A DNA stretch of 64,000 nucleotides, taken from Vibrio navarrensis (GTDB lineage: Bacteria > Pseudomonadota > Gammaproteobacteria > Enterobacterales > Vibrionaceae). Below are positions 28,282 to 39,008 of this stretch, in pieces. Below the pieces are notes generated by a model that was not told where the DNA came from, made no database searches, and saw only the letters and a program-made list of their open reading frames with translations. A program made the position numbers and the translations under genes. The stretch lies in the NCBI RefSeq assembly GCF_000764325.1, contig NZ_JMCG01000002.1:496001-560000 (forward strand). The letters are read 5' to 3'. The stretch's first letter is position 1; every line of letters begins with the position of its first letter.

Positions 28282-29592
28282 TTACTTGCGCCAAAAGAGC
28301 TCACAATCCTGACCAATAAATTCACGGTCAACAAACAACCCGGCAACCGCAACCACTTTATCCGCACACATAAGTATCGGCGTGCGGCGTCGTAGCCAGC
28401 TCGGCACTTGGTATTCTTGAAACAGTTTCTTCATTTTGCGCCGATGTCCACGCTCTGCTGGATGGGCGCTTAATCCCTCCGGATCAAAAGTCACATAGAG
28501 CTTTTCGCCAGCAGGAGGAAGTGCCAAGCGGCCTTCGCCGGGAGTAGACTCTAAGGTTAAAACGCCAAGATGATCTGGCAAAGCCAAGGATTGGCTCAGT
28601 TTAATCTCAGCGCGCCACTGGCTGATATCGCGACTCTGCGCCACAAAATAGAGACGCTGATTGAATCGGCGCACCTGTCCTTGCCCGAGCTGCAAGATCG
28701 GATTGGCATCGGCCTTAGCAAGCGCAACTTGCTGCCAGAGAATCTGCAAGTTGTGACGGCTTGGCATCGGCTGACCGAGCGAAGCCAACCACATACGCAA
28801 CAAACGAAGTCGCGCTTGCTCGCTTTGTTGGCAAAGCACCGCTAACGCTAGGCTGTGATCCGCTTGTAAAGCGCTCTCTAAAACGGGCGATAAAAGCTCA
28901 TCTAACAAACTTTCTTGCTCGGCACACAGATGCGCGCTGCGCTGCACTGCGCCAGAGAAACCGGGCCAACGCTGCGTAATTTTCGGCAGCACCTCTTGGC
29001 GCAGAAAATTGCGATCGTAGCGCGTATCTAGGTTACTTTCGTCTTCGACCCATTCTAAACTCAGCTGCCTAGCGGCAAGCTCAATCTCCGAGCGTGCGAC
29101 CGACAGCAAGGGGCGGAGCAGAAATCCTTGCGCAAACGGCGTACATTGGGCCATCGCTGAAAGCCCTTTCGGACCGCTGCCGCGCTTGAGGGCAAGGAGA
29201 AAGGTTTCGACTTGATCATCGGCATGCTGCCCCGTAAGAAGCAGGTCGCCCGGCTCAAGATGCTTAGCGAGCGCCTGATAACGCGCCTGTCTGGCTCGCT
29301 CTTCTACGCTGTCGCCTACCATCAGTTCAAGTTGCACTTTCTCCACCACACACGAGAGCTGTTTCTCCTGACACCATTCGACACAGCGCTGGCTCCACAG
29401 GTCGGCATTGTCGCTTAAACCATGATGGACATGCACCACAACACATTGCCTTTGCTGCTCGAAAGCGAAACGTGCAGCGCACTCAAGCAAGATCCTTGAG
29501 TCGACACCACCACTAAAAGCGACAACTAGGCGCGAGGCTGGCAGCAAATGATCTGCAATGACGTTTGTGAAACGGTGATAGATAGACTCCAT
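28282..29592 (-). CDS. tilS: tRNA(Ile)-lysidine synthetase
   Basis: TilS converts C34 of the CAU-anticodon tRNA-Ile to lysidine, so that it reads AUA; the enzyme is essential. The 436-residue protein has the PP-loop SGGVDS at residues 27-32, a TGQHADDQVETFLLALKRGSG segment at about 120-140, and the C-terminal TilS domains with RRKMKKLFQEYQVPSWLRRRTPIL. The length matches E. coli (432). It lies downstream of accA after a terminator and is the last gene of the long minus-strand block, as in E. coli. Confidence 0.96.
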   Translation of the reverse strand: MESIYHRFTNVIADHLLPASRLVVAFSGGVDSRILLECAARFAFEQQRQCVVVHVHHGLSDNADLWSQRCVEWCQEKQLSCVVEKVQLELMVGDSVEERARQARYQALAKHLEPGDLLLTGQHADDQVETFLLALKRGSGPKGLSAMAQCTPFAQGFLLRPLLSVARSEIELAARQLSLEWVEDESNLDTRYDRNFLRQEVLPKITQRWPGFSGAVQRSAHLCAEQESLLDELLSPVLESALQADHSLALAVLCQQSEQARLRLLRMWLASLGQPMPSRHNLQILWQQVALAKADANPILQLGQGQVRRFNQRLYFVAQSRDISQWRAEIKLSQSLALPDHLGVLTLESTPGEGRLALPPAGEKLYVTFDPEGLSAHPAERGHRRKMKKLFQEYQVPSWLRRRTPILMCADKVVAVAGLFVDREFIGQDCELFWRK

Positions 29593-29611
29593 GCATTCTT
29601 CTCGTGGACAA

Positions 29612-29648
29612 AAATAAAAAGGGCTGAACGAGAATGTTCAGCCCTTGA
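29612..29648 (-). terminator. terminator of accA
   Basis: AAGGGCTGAAC (29617-29627) pairs with GTTCAGCCCTT (29634-29644) and on the minus strand is followed by TTTTATTTTTG. It lies between accA and tilS, so tilS probably has its own promoter or depends on read-through. Confidence 0.93.
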
Positions 29649-29669
29649 TTGTATAAGATAGTGGTTAAA

Positions 29670-30629
29670 TTAGCAGTAACCGTAGTTCATCAGACGCGCG
29701 TAACGACGCTCTAGCAACACGTCTTTATCAAACTGCTCAAGTTCAGCCAACTGGCGAAGCAAAGTAGCTTTCATGTTCGCGGCCATCTGCACGTGATCGC
29801 GATGCGCACCGCCCAGAGGTTCCTCGATGATCTCATCAATCAGTTCAAGTTCTTTCAAACGTGGCGCAGTTAGGCCCATCGCTTCAGCAGCTTGTGGCGC
29901 TTTATCAGAATCGCGCCACAAAATCGACGCACAGCCTTCTGGTGAAATAACCGAATAAGTTGAGTATTGCAGCATGTTGACATAGTCACCGACACCAATC
30001 GCCAGCGCGCCGCCAGAGCCACCTTCACCCACCACGTTACAAATAACCGGAACCGTTAGGCCTGCCATCTCTTTAAGGTTGGTGGCAATCGCTTCTGATT
30101 GACCGCGCTCTTCAGCACCAACACCTGGGTAAGCCCCTGCGGTATCGATAAAGGTGATGATTGGCATATTGAAGCGTTCTGCCATTTTCATTAAACGCAG
30201 CGCTTTACGATAGCCTTCTGGTTTTGGCATACCAAAGTTACGTTTCACTTTCTCTTTGGTTTCACGACCTTTTTGATGACCGATGATCATCACCGGGCGA
30301 CCTTCTAGGCGTGCCATACCCGCCACGATAGCTTTGTCATCAGCGTAAGCACGGTCGCCCGCCAACTCGTCAAACTCTTCAAAAACGTGCTTAACGTAAT
30401 CCAGCGTATAGGGACGCAGTGGATGACGTGCCAATTGTGCTGTTTCCCAAGCCCCTAAATCGGCGAAGGTTTTCTTTTTCAGCTCTAAGCTTTTCTTCTC
30501 AAGCTGCTCAATCTCTTTACCAAGGTCAATGGCTGAGTCGCCTCCGTGACGCGAGACATCACGCAGGGCTTGGATTTTTGCTTCTAGTTCAGCAATCGGC
30601 TTTTCAAATTCTAGAAAGTTCAGGCTCAT
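29670..30629 (-). CDS. accA: acetyl-CoA carboxylase carboxyltransferase subunit alpha
   Basis: AccA with AccD transfers carboxyl from carboxybiotin to acetyl-CoA to make malonyl-CoA, the first step of fatty acid synthesis. The 319-residue protein matches E. coli AccA in length and has the conserved [16 protein letters not shown]-terminus, [21 protein letters not shown] at about 125-145, [23 protein letters not shown] at about 160-182 and a [13 protein letters not shown] oxyanion region. It lies 37 bp after dnaE, the standard dnaE-accA order. Confidence 0.98.
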   Translation of the reverse strand: MSLNFLEFEKPIAELEAKIQALRDVSRHGGDSAIDLGKEIEQLEKKSLELKKKTFADLGAWETAQLARHPLRPYTLDYVKHVFEEFDELAGDRAYADDKAIVAGMARLEGRPVMIIGHQKGRETKEKVKRNFGMPKPEGYRKALRLMKMAERFNMPIITFIDTAGAYPGVGAEERGQSEAIATNLKEMAGLTVPVICNVVGEGGSGGALAIGVGDYVNMLQYSTYSVISPEGCASILWRDSDKAPQAAEAMGLTAPRLKELELIDEIIEEPLGGAHRDHVQMAANMKATLLRQLAELEQFDKDVLLERRYARLMNYGYC

Positions 30630-30666
30630 CTATGAATCCTTGTTGATTCGGCATATTACGCCAAAT

Positions 30667-33600
30667 TTAGTTAAATTCGAGTTCTACCTGGTCTTTACCA
30701 AGTAACATCTTTAAGTCATCAAGTAATGTATCACTAGGCGTTACTCGCCATTCCGTGCCCAATGTTAACCGCGCTCTGGCGTCGGCACGCTGGTAGTATA
30801 CATTGACAGGAACCGTTCCGGCTTTATGTGGCTCTAAGATCCGACTAAAGCGCGCAAAAAACTGGTCATCAATCTGTGATGCAGTGACAGAAACGGACAC
30901 GCCTCGGGCGTATTTTTCCCGCGCCGAACCGAGGTCCATGACTTCGCGAGCCGTCATTTTAAGGCCACCATTGAAGTCATCAAAGCTGACCTGTCCGGAA
31001 ACCACCAGAATTCTATCTTTTTCCAGCAGTTCTGCATACCGTTCAAGTGCATCTGAGAACAACATCACTTCCATGCGACCACTGCGATCATCTAAGGTCA
31101 TGATACCGATGCGCGTACCGCGCTTGGTGGTCATCACTCGCGCGGCGATCACCAGCCCGGCTAAAGTCAACGATTGATCGCGCCGAGTCGGCGTCGCGTC
31201 TTTTAATCGACAACTGGTGTACTTATTAAGTTCCGACAGATAAGCATTCACCGGATGCCCAGTCAGATAAAGGCCTAACGTTTCACGTTCGCCTTCCAGC
31301 CACACTTTTTCCGGCCAAGGTTCAACCTGAATGTACTTGTGTTCGACCTCTTCAGGCGCATCCGTCAACACGCCAAACATGTCCGCCTGACCAAACGCCT
31401 CCGCTTGGTGGTACTGGCTCGCCGCTTTGACCGCGTCATCCAGCGAGGCCATCATCGCCGCGCGATGCGGGCCTAGCCTGTCTAGCGCACCTGCGTAAAT
31501 CAGCTTTTCAATCACCCGCTTGTTAACTTTTTTAAGGTCAATACGCGCGCAGAAATCAAATAGATCTTTAAAGTGACCACCTTTATTGCGCGCTTCTAAG
31601 ATAGCGTCAATCGGTCCTTCACCCACCCCTTTGATGGCCCCGATGCCGTAAACAATCGCACCGTTTTCATCCACGTTGAAGCGGTAGAGCCCTGAGTTGA
31701 TGTCTGGCGGCAAGACGGTCAGTTTCATGCGGAAACATTCGTCGACCAAGCCTACTACTTTTTCGGTGTTATCCATATCGGCCGTCATTACCGCGGCCAT
31801 GAATTCGGCAGGATAGTGGGTTTTCAACCACAAGGTTTGGTAAGAAACCAGCGCATAGGCGGCTGAGTGCGATTTGTTAAATCCATACCCGGCGAACTTT
31901 TCCACCAAGTCAAAGATTTTCATCGCCAACTCGCCGTCAACACCGTTTTTCACCGCACCAGCTTCAAAAGTGGCACGCTGCTTGGCCATCTCTTCCGGCT
32001 TTTTCTTACCCATCGCCCGGCGTAGCATGTCTGCACCGCCTAGGGTATAACCCGATAAGACCTGAGCGATTTGCATAACCTGCTCTTGGTAGAGAATGAT
32101 GCCGTACGTCGGGTCGAGGATCTCTTTTAGTGATTCGTGTTGCCACTTTTCATCTGGGTAAGAGATCGCTTCTCGGCCATGTTTACGGTCGATAAAGTTA
32201 TCCACCATGCCCGATTGCAACGGCCCCGGACGAAACAAGGCCACCAATGCGATGATGTCTTCAAAACAGTCGGGCTGAAGTCGCTTGATCAGCTCTTTCA
32301 TCCCGCGCGATTCGAGCTGGAATACAGCGGTGGTCTCTGAGTTTTGCAATAAGCGAAACGACGCCGGATCTTCCAGAGGGATGGATTCAATTCGGACGGG
32401 CGGTTTGCCTTCTTTCTCCAAGCGCGGGTTAATCAACCCTAACGCCCAGTCAATAATGGTGAGAGTTCGCAGCCCCAAGAAGTCAAACTTAACCAGCCCC
32501 GCCGTTTCGACGTCGTTCTTATCAAACTGAGTAACGGGGAAGTGCCCTTCCGCATCCGCATAGATCGGCGCAAAGTCGGTAATTGTGGTCGGAGAAATGA
32601 CCACACCACCGGCGTGTTTACCGGCGTTACGCGTACAACCTTCCAAAATGCGGCACATGTCGATGAGTTCTTTCACTTCCTCATCGGCTTCATACAGCTC
32701 AGGCAGCGCTGGTTCGGCTTTAAATGCTTTTTCTAGCGTCATGCCCGGATCGGGCGGCACCAGTTTTGAAATACGATCGACGAAACCAAATGGATGACCA
32801 AGAACACGACCAACGTCACGGATTACCGCCTTTGCCGCCATAGTACCGAAGGTGATGATCTGCGATACCGCATCACGGCCATACATTTCGGCAACGTGAT
32901 CAATGACTTGATCGCGCTTATCCATACAAAAGTCGACGTCGAAATCGGGCATGGATACCCGCTCTGGGTTGAGGAAACGTTCAAACAGCAGATCGTATTC
33001 AAGCGGATCCAGATCGGTGATTTTCAGCGCGTAAGCGACCAAAGAGCCGGCACCCGAACCACGACCAGGACCGACGGGAATCGCATTGTCTTTTGACCAC
33101 TGGATGAACTCCATCACGATCAAGAAGTAGCCGGGAAAACCCATTTGGTTGATCACGTCCAGCTCGACTTGCAGACGTTCGTCATACTCAGGTCGGCGCT
33201 GGGCGCGCACTTCTGGATCGGGGAACAGGAACTCTAAACGCTCTTCCAATCCTTCGCGGGACTTCATCACTAAGTAGTCGGTTTCCGCCATGCCATCGGT
33301 TGGGAAAGCGGGTAGGAAATATTCACCGAGGCGAACGGTCACGTTGCAGCGTTTCGCGATTTCGACGCTGTTCTCCAACGCTTCTGGGATATCAGCAAAC
33401 AGCTCGCACATCTCTTCTTCGCTGCGCAAGTATTGCTGCGGACTGTAATTTTTCGGACGACGCGGGTCCTCTAACGTGTAGCCATCGTGAATGGCCACAC
33501 GAATTTCGTGCGCATCAAACAGATCTTCGCTGATAAACACCACTTCGTTGGTGGCAACCACGGGCAGATCGGTTTGTTCTGCCAGTTCAACCGCAAAATG

Positions 33601-34146
33601 TAGATACGTTTCTTCGTCGCTACGTCCGGTGCGCACTAGCTCTAGATAAAAGCGATCCGGAAAATGCTGCTGATAAAACGCCACGCAACTGTCGACTAAG
33701 GCACTGTTGCCTTTGAGCAGCGCTTTACCAATTTCGCCATTACGCGCCCCAGACAGCACAATCAATCCAGTCGAAAGCTCCGCTAGCCAAGCTTTGTCAA
33801 TCACGGGTTGATGCTGCACGTGGCCGCGTAAATAGGCCTTTGAGATCAATAAGGTAAGATTGTTGTAGCCTATGTTATCGGTCGCCAACACAGTGAGGCA
33901 GGTCAACTCTTCGCCAAATTCGTCGGACTGCATTTTGAAATCTGCGCCAATGATCGGTTTGACGCCGTTACCATGTGCAGCTCCATAGAATTTCACCAAA
34001 CCGCAGAGGTTGGTGAAATCGGTGAGCGCCATGGCTGGCATACCAAGTTCCGCTACTTTCTTCACCAAAGGCGGCACTTTGTTAATACCGTCCACCATCG
34101 AAAAGTCACTGTGAATGCGAAGATGGATAAATTTGGGATCTGACAT
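30667..34146 (-). CDS. dnaE: DNA polymerase III alpha subunit
   Basis: DnaE is the catalytic subunit of the replicative polymerase. The 1159-residue protein (E. coli 1160) begins with a PHP domain ([15 protein letters not shown] at residues 6-20), followed by the C-family polymerase core with the catalytic aspartates in [14 protein letters not shown] at about 399-412 and the [14 protein letters not shown] loop at about 360. A helix-hairpin-helix segment and an OB-fold near 990-1080 complete the layout. The ATG at 34146 aligns with the E. coli start. Its ribosome binding site is weak, which is common for this gene. It lies between rnhB and accA. Confidence 0.98.
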   Translation of the reverse strand: MSDPKFIHLRIHSDFSMVDGINKVPPLVKKVAELGMPAMALTDFTNLCGLVKFYGAAHGNGVKPIIGADFKMQSDEFGEELTCLTVLATDNIGYNNLTLLISKAYLRGHVQHQPVIDKAWLAELSTGLIVLSGARNGEIGKALLKGNSALVDSCVAFYQQHFPDRFYLELVRTGRSDEETYLHFAVELAEQTDLPVVATNEVVFISEDLFDAHEIRVAIHDGYTLEDPRRPKNYSPQQYLRSEEEMCELFADIPEALENSVEIAKRCNVTVRLGEYFLPAFPTDGMAETDYLVMKSREGLEERLEFLFPDPEVRAQRRPEYDERLQVELDVINQMGFPGYFLIVMEFIQWSKDNAIPVGPGRGSGAGSLVAYALKITDLDPLEYDLLFERFLNPERVSMPDFDVDFCMDKRDQVIDHVAEMYGRDAVSQIITFGTMAAKAVIRDVGRVLGHPFGFVDRISKLVPPDPGMTLEKAFKAEPALPELYEADEEVKELIDMCRILEGCTRNAGKHAGGVVISPTTITDFAPIYADAEGHFPVTQFDKNDVETAGLVKFDFLGLRTLTIIDWALGLINPRLEKEGKPPVRIESIPLEDPASFRLLQNSETTAVFQLESRGMKELIKRLQPDCFEDIIALVALFRPGPLQSGMVDNFIDRKHGREAISYPDEKWQHESLKEILDPTYGIILYQEQVMQIAQVLSGYTLGGADMLRRAMGKKKPEEMAKQRATFEAGAVKNGVDGELAMKIFDLVEKFAGYGFNKSHSAAYALVSYQTLWLKTHYPAEFMAAVMTADMDNTEKVVGLVDECFRMKLTVLPPDINSGLYRFNVDENGAIVYGIGAIKGVGEGPIDAILEARNKGGHFKDLFDFCARIDLKKVNKRVIEKLIYAGALDRLGPHRAAMMASLDDAVKAASQYHQAEAFGQADMFGVLTDAPEEVEHKYIQVEPWPEKVWLEGERETLGLYLTGHPVNAYLSELNKYTSCRLKDATPTRRDQSLTLAGLVIAARVMTTKRGTRIGIMTLDDRSGRMEVMLFSDALERYAELLEKDRILVVSGQVSFDDFNGGLKMTAREVMDLGSAREKYARGVSVSVTASQIDDQFFARFSRILEPHKAGTVPVNVYYQRADARARLTLGTEWRVTPSDTLLDDLKMLLGKDQVELEFN

Positions 34147-34221
34147 CAATCGATACCGTTTGTACTAATTTTCAGGTTAATTCTACTATCGGAGCGCGAG
34201 TTTACCACCCAGCAGCCCTCT

Positions 34222-34860
34222 TCACTGCTTCTTTTCGAGCGCTTTTCTAACGGGGGCAAAACTTTTTCGATGCTGTGCAATCACGCCGTGCTGCTCGATG
34301 GCCGCAAAATGGGCAGCGGTTGGATAGCCCTTGTGTTGGGCGAAACCAAATTCAGGATGAAGCTTATCGAGCGCCTCCATTTCTTGGTCGCGTACCACTT
34401 TGGCGATGATCGATGCGGCGCTGATTTCAGCGACACGCAAATCGCCTTTGACGACGGCCTGGCTATCCATGGCAAGAGAAGGACAGCGGTTGCCGTCAAT
34501 CAGCACCAAATCGGGCGTCACGGCTAAGCCAGCAACCGCACGCTGCATCGCCACCATAGTGGCTTGCAAGATATTGAGCTGGTCAATTTCTTCCGGCGTA
34601 CAACGGCCCACCGCCCAAGCGAGTGCTTTCTCTTTGATCTCAGGAAACAAGGCTAAGCGTTTTTTTTCACTCAGTTTTTTCGAATCGTTGAGCCCTGCAA
34701 TCGGATTGTTCGGGTCTAGGATAACCGCCGCAGTGACGACATCCCCCACTAATGGGCCACGGCCCACTTCGTCAACGCCCGCCACAAACTGGTAACCTGC
34801 TGGGTATTCGAACGGTGGAAATTCTACTTTCGCCTTGGTTGTTTTCGCTTTAACCGCCAT
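34222..34860 (-). CDS. rnhB: ribonuclease HII
   Basis: RNase HII incises at single ribonucleotides in DNA, starting ribonucleotide excision repair. The 212-residue protein has the catalytic [16 protein letters not shown] motif (Asp-Glu at about residues 30-31), [11 protein letters not shown] with an Asp at about 121, and [18 protein letters not shown]. The basic N-terminus ([13 protein letters not shown]) is longer than in E. coli. It starts two bases after the lpxB stop, so it is in the same transcript, and dnaE follows after 75 bp. Confidence 0.96.
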   Translation of the reverse strand: MAVKAKTTKAKVEFPPFEYPAGYQFVAGVDEVGRGPLVGDVVTAAVILDPNNPIAGLNDSKKLSEKKRLALFPEIKEKALAWAVGRCTPEEIDQLNILQATMVAMQRAVAGLAVTPDLVLIDGNRCPSLAMDSQAVVKGDLRVAEISAASIIAKVVRDQEMEALDKLHPEFGFAQHKGYPTAAHFAAIEQHGVIAQHRKSFAPVRKALEKKQ

Positions 34861-34862
34861 GT

Positions 34863-36011
34863 TTAATCTCTATTTTCAATCAGGTTCAATACCGCGTTGG
34901 CGGCTTGCTGATCCGCGTCTTTGCGAATCCAATGGTGCATTTCGGTAAACTTGTTCAGCATCGATTGGTTGTTGCCTTCAAGTAAGCGCGAGACTTCCGC
35001 ACACAGATTTTGCGGCGTACAGTCATCTTGCAAATATTCTTTGACTAGCTCTTCACCAGCTAAAATATTCGGCAGTGAGACATATTCCGTTTTCAGTAGA
35101 CGTTTAGCTAAAAAGGCCGTCAATGCGTTCACGCGGTAACCCACCACCATTGGCCGTTTGAGTAACATGCATTCGAGTGCAACGGTCCCCGAAGCCAACA
35201 TCACGGCATCCGCGGCGGTAATAACATTGCGCGCGGTGTCATCGACTAACTTGAACTCCAGCTCCGGCGCATATTGCTGCCATGCTTGCTCAAACTGCTG
35301 GCGGCGTTTTTGATTGACGAGCGCCACCACAAAACCGAGATCAGGATATTGCTGATGCAGCAATTTACAGGTTTCGATAAAGGTCGGCGCTAACATTTTC
35401 AGCTCACTGCCACGGCTGCCGGGAAGTACCGCCAGCCACTTTTTCTCTTGTTCAAGGCCAAGCAATGCTCTGGCTGCCGCTGGCTCAGATTGCAAAGGAA
35501 TGGCATCCGCCAAGGTGTGGCCGATAAACTCACAAGGCACATCGAACTTGTCGTAAAACGCCTTTTCAAACGGTAGAAAAGCAAGAACTAGGTTGGTCGC
35601 AGCCTCTATCTTGAAGATGCGTTTTTGACGCCATGCCCAGACGGATGGGCTGACATAGTGCACAGTTTTGATGCCTGCATTTTTGAGATCAAGCTCTAAG
35701 CTCAAGTTAAAATCAGGCGCGTCAATGCCAACAAACACATCTGGTGGATTTTGCGTGAAGTAGCGAACTAGCTCAGCTTTCACTTTGAGCAGACGTGGCA
35801 ATCGGCCAAGAACCTCCACCAAGCCCATAACCGCCAACTCTTCCATGTCGAATAGTGACTGACAGCCTTGCGCGATCATTTTTGGTCCGCCGATGCCGAC
35901 AAACTCGGCATCCGGGTAGCGCGCTTTCACTGCTTGAATAAAGCCTTCACCTAAGGTATCTCCTGACAGTTCGCCCGCAACGATACCAATTCGTAGTGGC
36001 TTGTTTAGCAT
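34863..36011 (-). CDS. lpxB: lipid-A-disaccharide synthase
   Basis: LpxB joins UDP-2,3-diacylglucosamine and lipid X to make the lipid A disaccharide at the inner face of the cytoplasmic membrane. The 382-residue GT19 glycosyltransferase (E. coli 382) has [17 protein letters not shown] at residues 9-25, [14 protein letters not shown] at about 93-106, [14 protein letters not shown] and [12 protein letters not shown] at about 196-207. An intrinsic terminator separates it from the upstream lpxA, so lpxB-rnhB may be partly uncoupled from the lpxD-to-lpxA group. Confidence 0.97.
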   Translation of the reverse strand: MLNKPLRIGIVAGELSGDTLGEGFIQAVKARYPDAEFVGIGGPKMIAQGCQSLFDMEELAVMGLVEVLGRLPRLLKVKAELVRYFTQNPPDVFVGIDAPDFNLSLELDLKNAGIKTVHYVSPSVWAWRQKRIFKIEAATNLVLAFLPFEKAFYDKFDVPCEFIGHTLADAIPLQSEPAAARALLGLEQEKKWLAVLPGSRGSELKMLAPTFIETCKLLHQQYPDLGFVVALVNQKRRQQFEQAWQQYAPELEFKLVDDTARNVITAADAVMLASGTVALECMLLKRPMVVGYRVNALTAFLAKRLLKTEYVSLPNILAGEELVKEYLQDDCTPQNLCAEVSRLLEGNNQSMLNKFTEMHHWIRKDADQQAANAVLNLIENRD

Positions 36012-36047
36012 GTTTGCTCACCTTCTTTTTATCGAACGCTAAAAACG

Positions 36048-36082
36048 CAAAAAGACCGCCATCTCAGACGGCGATCTTTTAA
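36048..36082 (-). terminator. terminator between lpxA and lpxB
   Basis: AGACCGCCATC (36053-36063) and GACGGCGATCT (36067-36077) form an 11-bp stem with two G-U type pairs and a 3-nt loop. A run of As lies to the left, giving TTTTTG on the minus strand; four Ts lie to the right. It would reduce expression of lpxB relative to lpxA. Confidence 0.8.
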
Positions 36083-36104
36083 TCATTATTGCAGCAAAGC
36101 GTGA

Positions 36105-36893
36105 TTAGCGAATAATGCCACGCTGCGACTTTTCCAAGAAATCAAGGAACAGAGCCACCGCTGGAAATTCCTCTACATCTTTGGCGATCTCTTCTTTGGC
36201 CGCTTCGAGCGTTAAACCACTGCGGTAAAGCGCTTTGTATGCACGGCGAATCGCCAAGATCTCTTTCTTCTCGAAACCACGGCGCTTAAGCCCTTCAACG
36301 TTAATACCGAAAGGTGCACAGTGGTTGCCTTGCGCCATCACATATGGTGGCACATCCTGTACCACAATAGAGCCACCGCCCAGCATACAGTGATCGCCGA
36401 TATGGCAGAACTGGTGAATCGCTGACATACCGCCGATGATGGCTTGATTGCCGATTTTAACGTGGCCAGCCAGCGTCGCGTTGTTGGCGAAGATACAACG
36501 GTCGCCAATCACACAATCGTGCGCCACGTGGGCGTTAATCATAAACAGGTTGTCACTGCCGACAATGGTGATGCCTTTGTCCTGCACCGTGCCACGATGC
36601 ATGGTCACGCTTTCACGGATGGTGTTGCGATCACCGATAATCAGTTGAGTATCTTCACCTGCGTATTTGAGATCTTGGCAAGCTTCACCAATCGAAGCAA
36701 ACTGAAAAATGCGGTTGTCTTTGCCAATTTTGGTTGGGCCTTTCACAACCACATGAGAGAGCAGTTCAGTGCCCTCACCAATTTCCACTTTACTGTCTAC
36801 GTAGCAAAATGGACCTATTTTGACGTTCGCGCCAATGACAGCGCCAGCCTCGATCACTGCGGTTGGGTGGATTTGTGCCGTTGCATCAATCAT
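36105..36893 (-). CDS. lpxA: UDP-N-acetylglucosamine acyltransferase
   Basis: LpxA adds 3-hydroxyacyl from acyl-ACP to UDP-GlcNAc, the first step of lipid A synthesis. The 262-residue protein (E. coli 262) is a left-handed parallel beta-helix built of hexapeptide repeats ([20 protein letters not shown]). Catalytic His125 lies in [10 protein letters not shown] or nearby ([11 protein letters not shown]), and the C-terminus is helical with [20 protein letters not shown]. Its ATG follows the fabZ stop by one base, so the two are translationally linked. Confidence 0.97.
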   Translation of the reverse strand: MIDATAQIHPTAVIEAGAVIGANVKIGPFCYVDSKVEIGEGTELLSHVVVKGPTKIGKDNRIFQFASIGEACQDLKYAGEDTQLIIGDRNTIRESVTMHRGTVQDKGITIVGSDNLFMINAHVAHDCVIGDRCIFANNATLAGHVKIGNQAIIGGMSAIHQFCHIGDHCMLGGGSIVVQDVPPYVMAQGNHCAPFGINVEGLKRRGFEKKEILAIRRAYKALYRSGLTLEAAKEEIAKDVEEFPAVALFLDFLEKSQRGIIR

Positions 36894-36894
36894 A

Positions 36895-37347
36895 TTAAAA
36901 CTCTCTGCGCGCGCACTTCAGTTCTGCGGAGCAAACCACGTCGCCGTCGACTTTCGCTACACCCGTAAAAGCCGCAATACCACGACGCTCTTTTAAGAAC
37001 TCCACTTCAATGATCAGTTGATCACCTGGCAGAACAGGCTTGCGGAACTTGGCGCCATCTACACTAGCAAAGTAGTAAAGCTCATTTTCAGCCGGAGCGC
37101 CAAATGATTTAAAGGCCAGCAGGCCAGTTGCCTGAGCCATGGCTTCCAGAATCAACACGCCTGGAAAAACCGGAAGTTGAGGAAAATGACCTGTAAACTG
37201 AGGTTCGTTTACCGAAACGTTCTTGATAGCGTGAAGATATTTTTCTTCTTGGAAGTCGATAACACGGTCAATCATCAAGAATGGGTAGCGATGAGGTAAA
37301 AGCTCCTGAATTTCAGTGATATTCATCGTTCTCTTTTCAGTAGTCAA
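36895..37347 (-). CDS. fabZ: (3R)-hydroxyacyl-ACP dehydratase
   Basis: FabZ dehydrates 3-hydroxyacyl-ACP in fatty acid elongation and competes with LpxA and LpxD for the same substrate. The hot-dog fold protein has [14 protein letters not shown], the catalytic His in [20 protein letters not shown] and the Glu that follows. The longest form starts at a TTG (37347, 150 residues, like E. coli 151); an ATG seven codons later (37326) with AAGAG upstream is equally possible. A terminator lies upstream toward lpxD, so fabZ may also have an own promoter in the 93-bp gap. Confidence 0.95.
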   Translation of the reverse strand: MTTEKRTMNITEIQELLPHRYPFLMIDRVIDFQEEKYLHAIKNVSVNEPQFTGHFPQLPVFPGVLILEAMAQATGLLAFKSFGAPAENELYYFASVDGAKFRKPVLPGDQLIIEVEFLKERRGIAAFTGVAKVDGDVVCSAELKCARREF

Positions 37348-37389
37348 AGTCTTATTCCTATATCAATACTGTATATATAGCGCGCCATT

Positions 37390-37424
37390 ATAGAAGAAAA
37401 AGACTCGCAGTTCGCGAGTCTTTA
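37390..37424 (-). terminator. terminator between lpxD and fabZ
   Basis: AAAGACTCGC (37399-37408) and GCGAGTCTTT (37414-37423) form a 10-bp stem around a 5-nt loop, followed on the minus strand by TTTTCTTC. It lies 17 bp after the lpxD stop, inside what is often treated as one operon. Confidence 0.85.
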
Positions 37425-37440
37425 CAGAGAAATCACTTAA

Positions 37441-38475
37441 TTATTCTGCTTTCTCTTGCTCGCCAAGGCACTTTTCAACCGCTTTCAAACGTTTGTTCAT
37501 CTCATCAATGCGATGAACACGAGCGGCGGTTTTACGCCACTCTTTGTTGGTTTGAAGCGGGATACCAGACGAGTACATGCCTTTTTCATCAATACTGCGC
37601 ATCACCATGCCCATGCCAGTAATGGTGACACCGTCGGCGATGGAAATATGCCCATTGATCACGGAAGCGCCACCAATAGCACAGTACTTACCAATCTTAG
37701 TACTGCCGGCGACGATTGTACCACCGGGCATTACGGTACCATATCCGATGTGCACGTTGTGCGCGATTTGCAACTGGTTGTCTAGGATGACGTTATCTTC
37801 AATCACAGTATCGTCGAGCGCACCGCGATCTATGGTGGTACAAGCGCCGATCTCCACCCGGTTGCCAATGCGAACAGTGCCAAGCTGAGGAATTTTGATC
37901 CACTCACCCTTATCATTGGCATAGCCAAAACCATCCGAGCCAATCACCGCTCCCGATTGAATCAGGCAGTCTGTACCGATTTGTACTTGATGATAAATAG
38001 TGACATTAGCCCAAAGCTTCGTGTTGTTGCCTAACTTGGCATTTTTGCCAACAAAACAGCCTGCACCAATAATGACGTTATCGCCAAGTTCAACCCCGCT
38101 TTCAATCACAGCGTTGGCCCCAACGGCAACGTTTTGCCCGAGATTAGCATCCGCCGCGATCACCGCAGACGGCGCGATGCCCTCCGCGGGTTTTGGTGTG
38201 GTGTCTAATGCTTGTGCCACTTTTGCAAAAGCGACGTAAGGGTCATTCACCACCAGCGCATTGCCACTGCAATGCATGAGTTGATCGGCTTTAACCATGA
38301 CCACCGTGGCACGGCAGTCAGCTAAGTGTTTGGCATATTTCGGATTCGACAGAAAGGTCACGTCCCCTTCTTGCGCCTTATCCATTGGAGCTACCTGCGA
38401 TACGGTTGCCGTTGCATCGCCGTGTAACTCTCCCCCGGTTATTGCTACTAATTCAGCTAATGTCAGTGTCATCAT
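37441..38475 (-). CDS. lpxD: UDP-3-O-(3-hydroxymyristoyl)glucosamine N-acyltransferase
   Basis: LpxD adds the second acyl chain in lipid A synthesis. The 344-residue protein has an N-terminal uridine-binding domain ([31 protein letters not shown]), then a beta-helix of hexapeptide repeats from about residue 100 to 290 with the catalytic His in [11 protein letters not shown] at about 240, and a C-terminal helix. Two adjacent ATG codons (38475 and 38472) are possible starts. It follows skp by 8 bp. Confidence 0.97.
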   Translation of the reverse strand: MMTLTLAELVAITGGELHGDATATVSQVAPMDKAQEGDVTFLSNPKYAKHLADCRATVVMVKADQLMHCSGNALVVNDPYVAFAKVAQALDTTPKPAEGIAPSAVIAADANLGQNVAVGANAVIESGVELGDNVIIGAGCFVGKNAKLGNNTKLWANVTIYHQVQIGTDCLIQSGAVIGSDGFGYANDKGEWIKIPQLGTVRIGNRVEIGACTTIDRGALDDTVIEDNVILDNQLQIAHNVHIGYGTVMPGGTIVAGSTKIGKYCAIGGASVINGHISIADGVTITGMGMVMRSIDEKGMYSSGIPLQTNKEWRKTAARVHRIDEMNKRLKAVEKCLGEQEKAE

Positions 38476-38483
38476 AAGGATTA

Positions 38484-38993
38484 CTATTTGATTGCTTTAA
38501 TCACTTTCTCTGAGATGTTGTACTCAGGGTTACCATATTGAAGCGCTGTGGTATCAATCACTAAATCATAGCCTTCTTTTTCAGCCACGGCTTTCACCGC
38601 ATCCTGAATCACTTTAAATAGCTTTTGCTTCTCTTCCGCTTCACGGCGAGCGCTTGCCTGCTCTAAAGCCTGTGCTTTGATTTTGTATTTGCTGTCGAGC
38701 TGGCCAATTTCAATGCGCAGTTTTTCCACTTCCTCTTGGCCAAGCAGTTCACCGTCACGTTTCAATTTTTCAATTTTAATCTTTGCTTCCGCTTGGATCG
38801 CTTGTAGCTCAGCCGCTTTATCTTTGAACTCTTCCTGTAATTTCTGTAGTACGACTTCACGCTGCGGCAAAGCTTGAAATACCTGAGCGGTATTGATGTA
38901 ACCAACCTTTTGTGCTGCTTGTGCCGCATTGGCAAACATAGAAGAACTCAGAAGTAGAAGGCTAACTCCAGCCGCTTTGATCATGTTTTTCAA
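38484..38993 (-). CDS. skp: periplasmic chaperone Skp (OmpH)
   Basis: Skp is a trimeric jellyfish-shaped chaperone that holds unfolded outer membrane proteins in the periplasm. The 169-residue protein has a signal peptide ending in ANAAQAAQ, a short beta body ([15 protein letters not shown]) and a long charged coiled coil at about residues 45-130 that forms the tentacles, then returns to [27 protein letters not shown]. It lies 15 bp downstream of bamA, whose barrels depend on the same pathway. Confidence 0.96.
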   Translation of the reverse strand: MKNMIKAAGVSLLLLSSSMFANAAQAAQKVGYINTAQVFQALPQREVVLQKLQEEFKDKAAELQAIQAEAKIKIEKLKRDGELLGQEEVEKLRIEIGQLDSKYKIKAQALEQASARREAEEKQKLFKVIQDAVKAVAEKEGYDLVIDTTALQYGNPEYNISEKVIKAIK

Positions 38994-39008
38994 AATTATA
39001 TCCTCTGT

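Noticed and set aside
36444..36968. Plus-strand open frame across lpxA and fabZ
   Set aside because: Both genes on the opposite strand are firmly identified; the frame reflects their GC-rich codon pattern.
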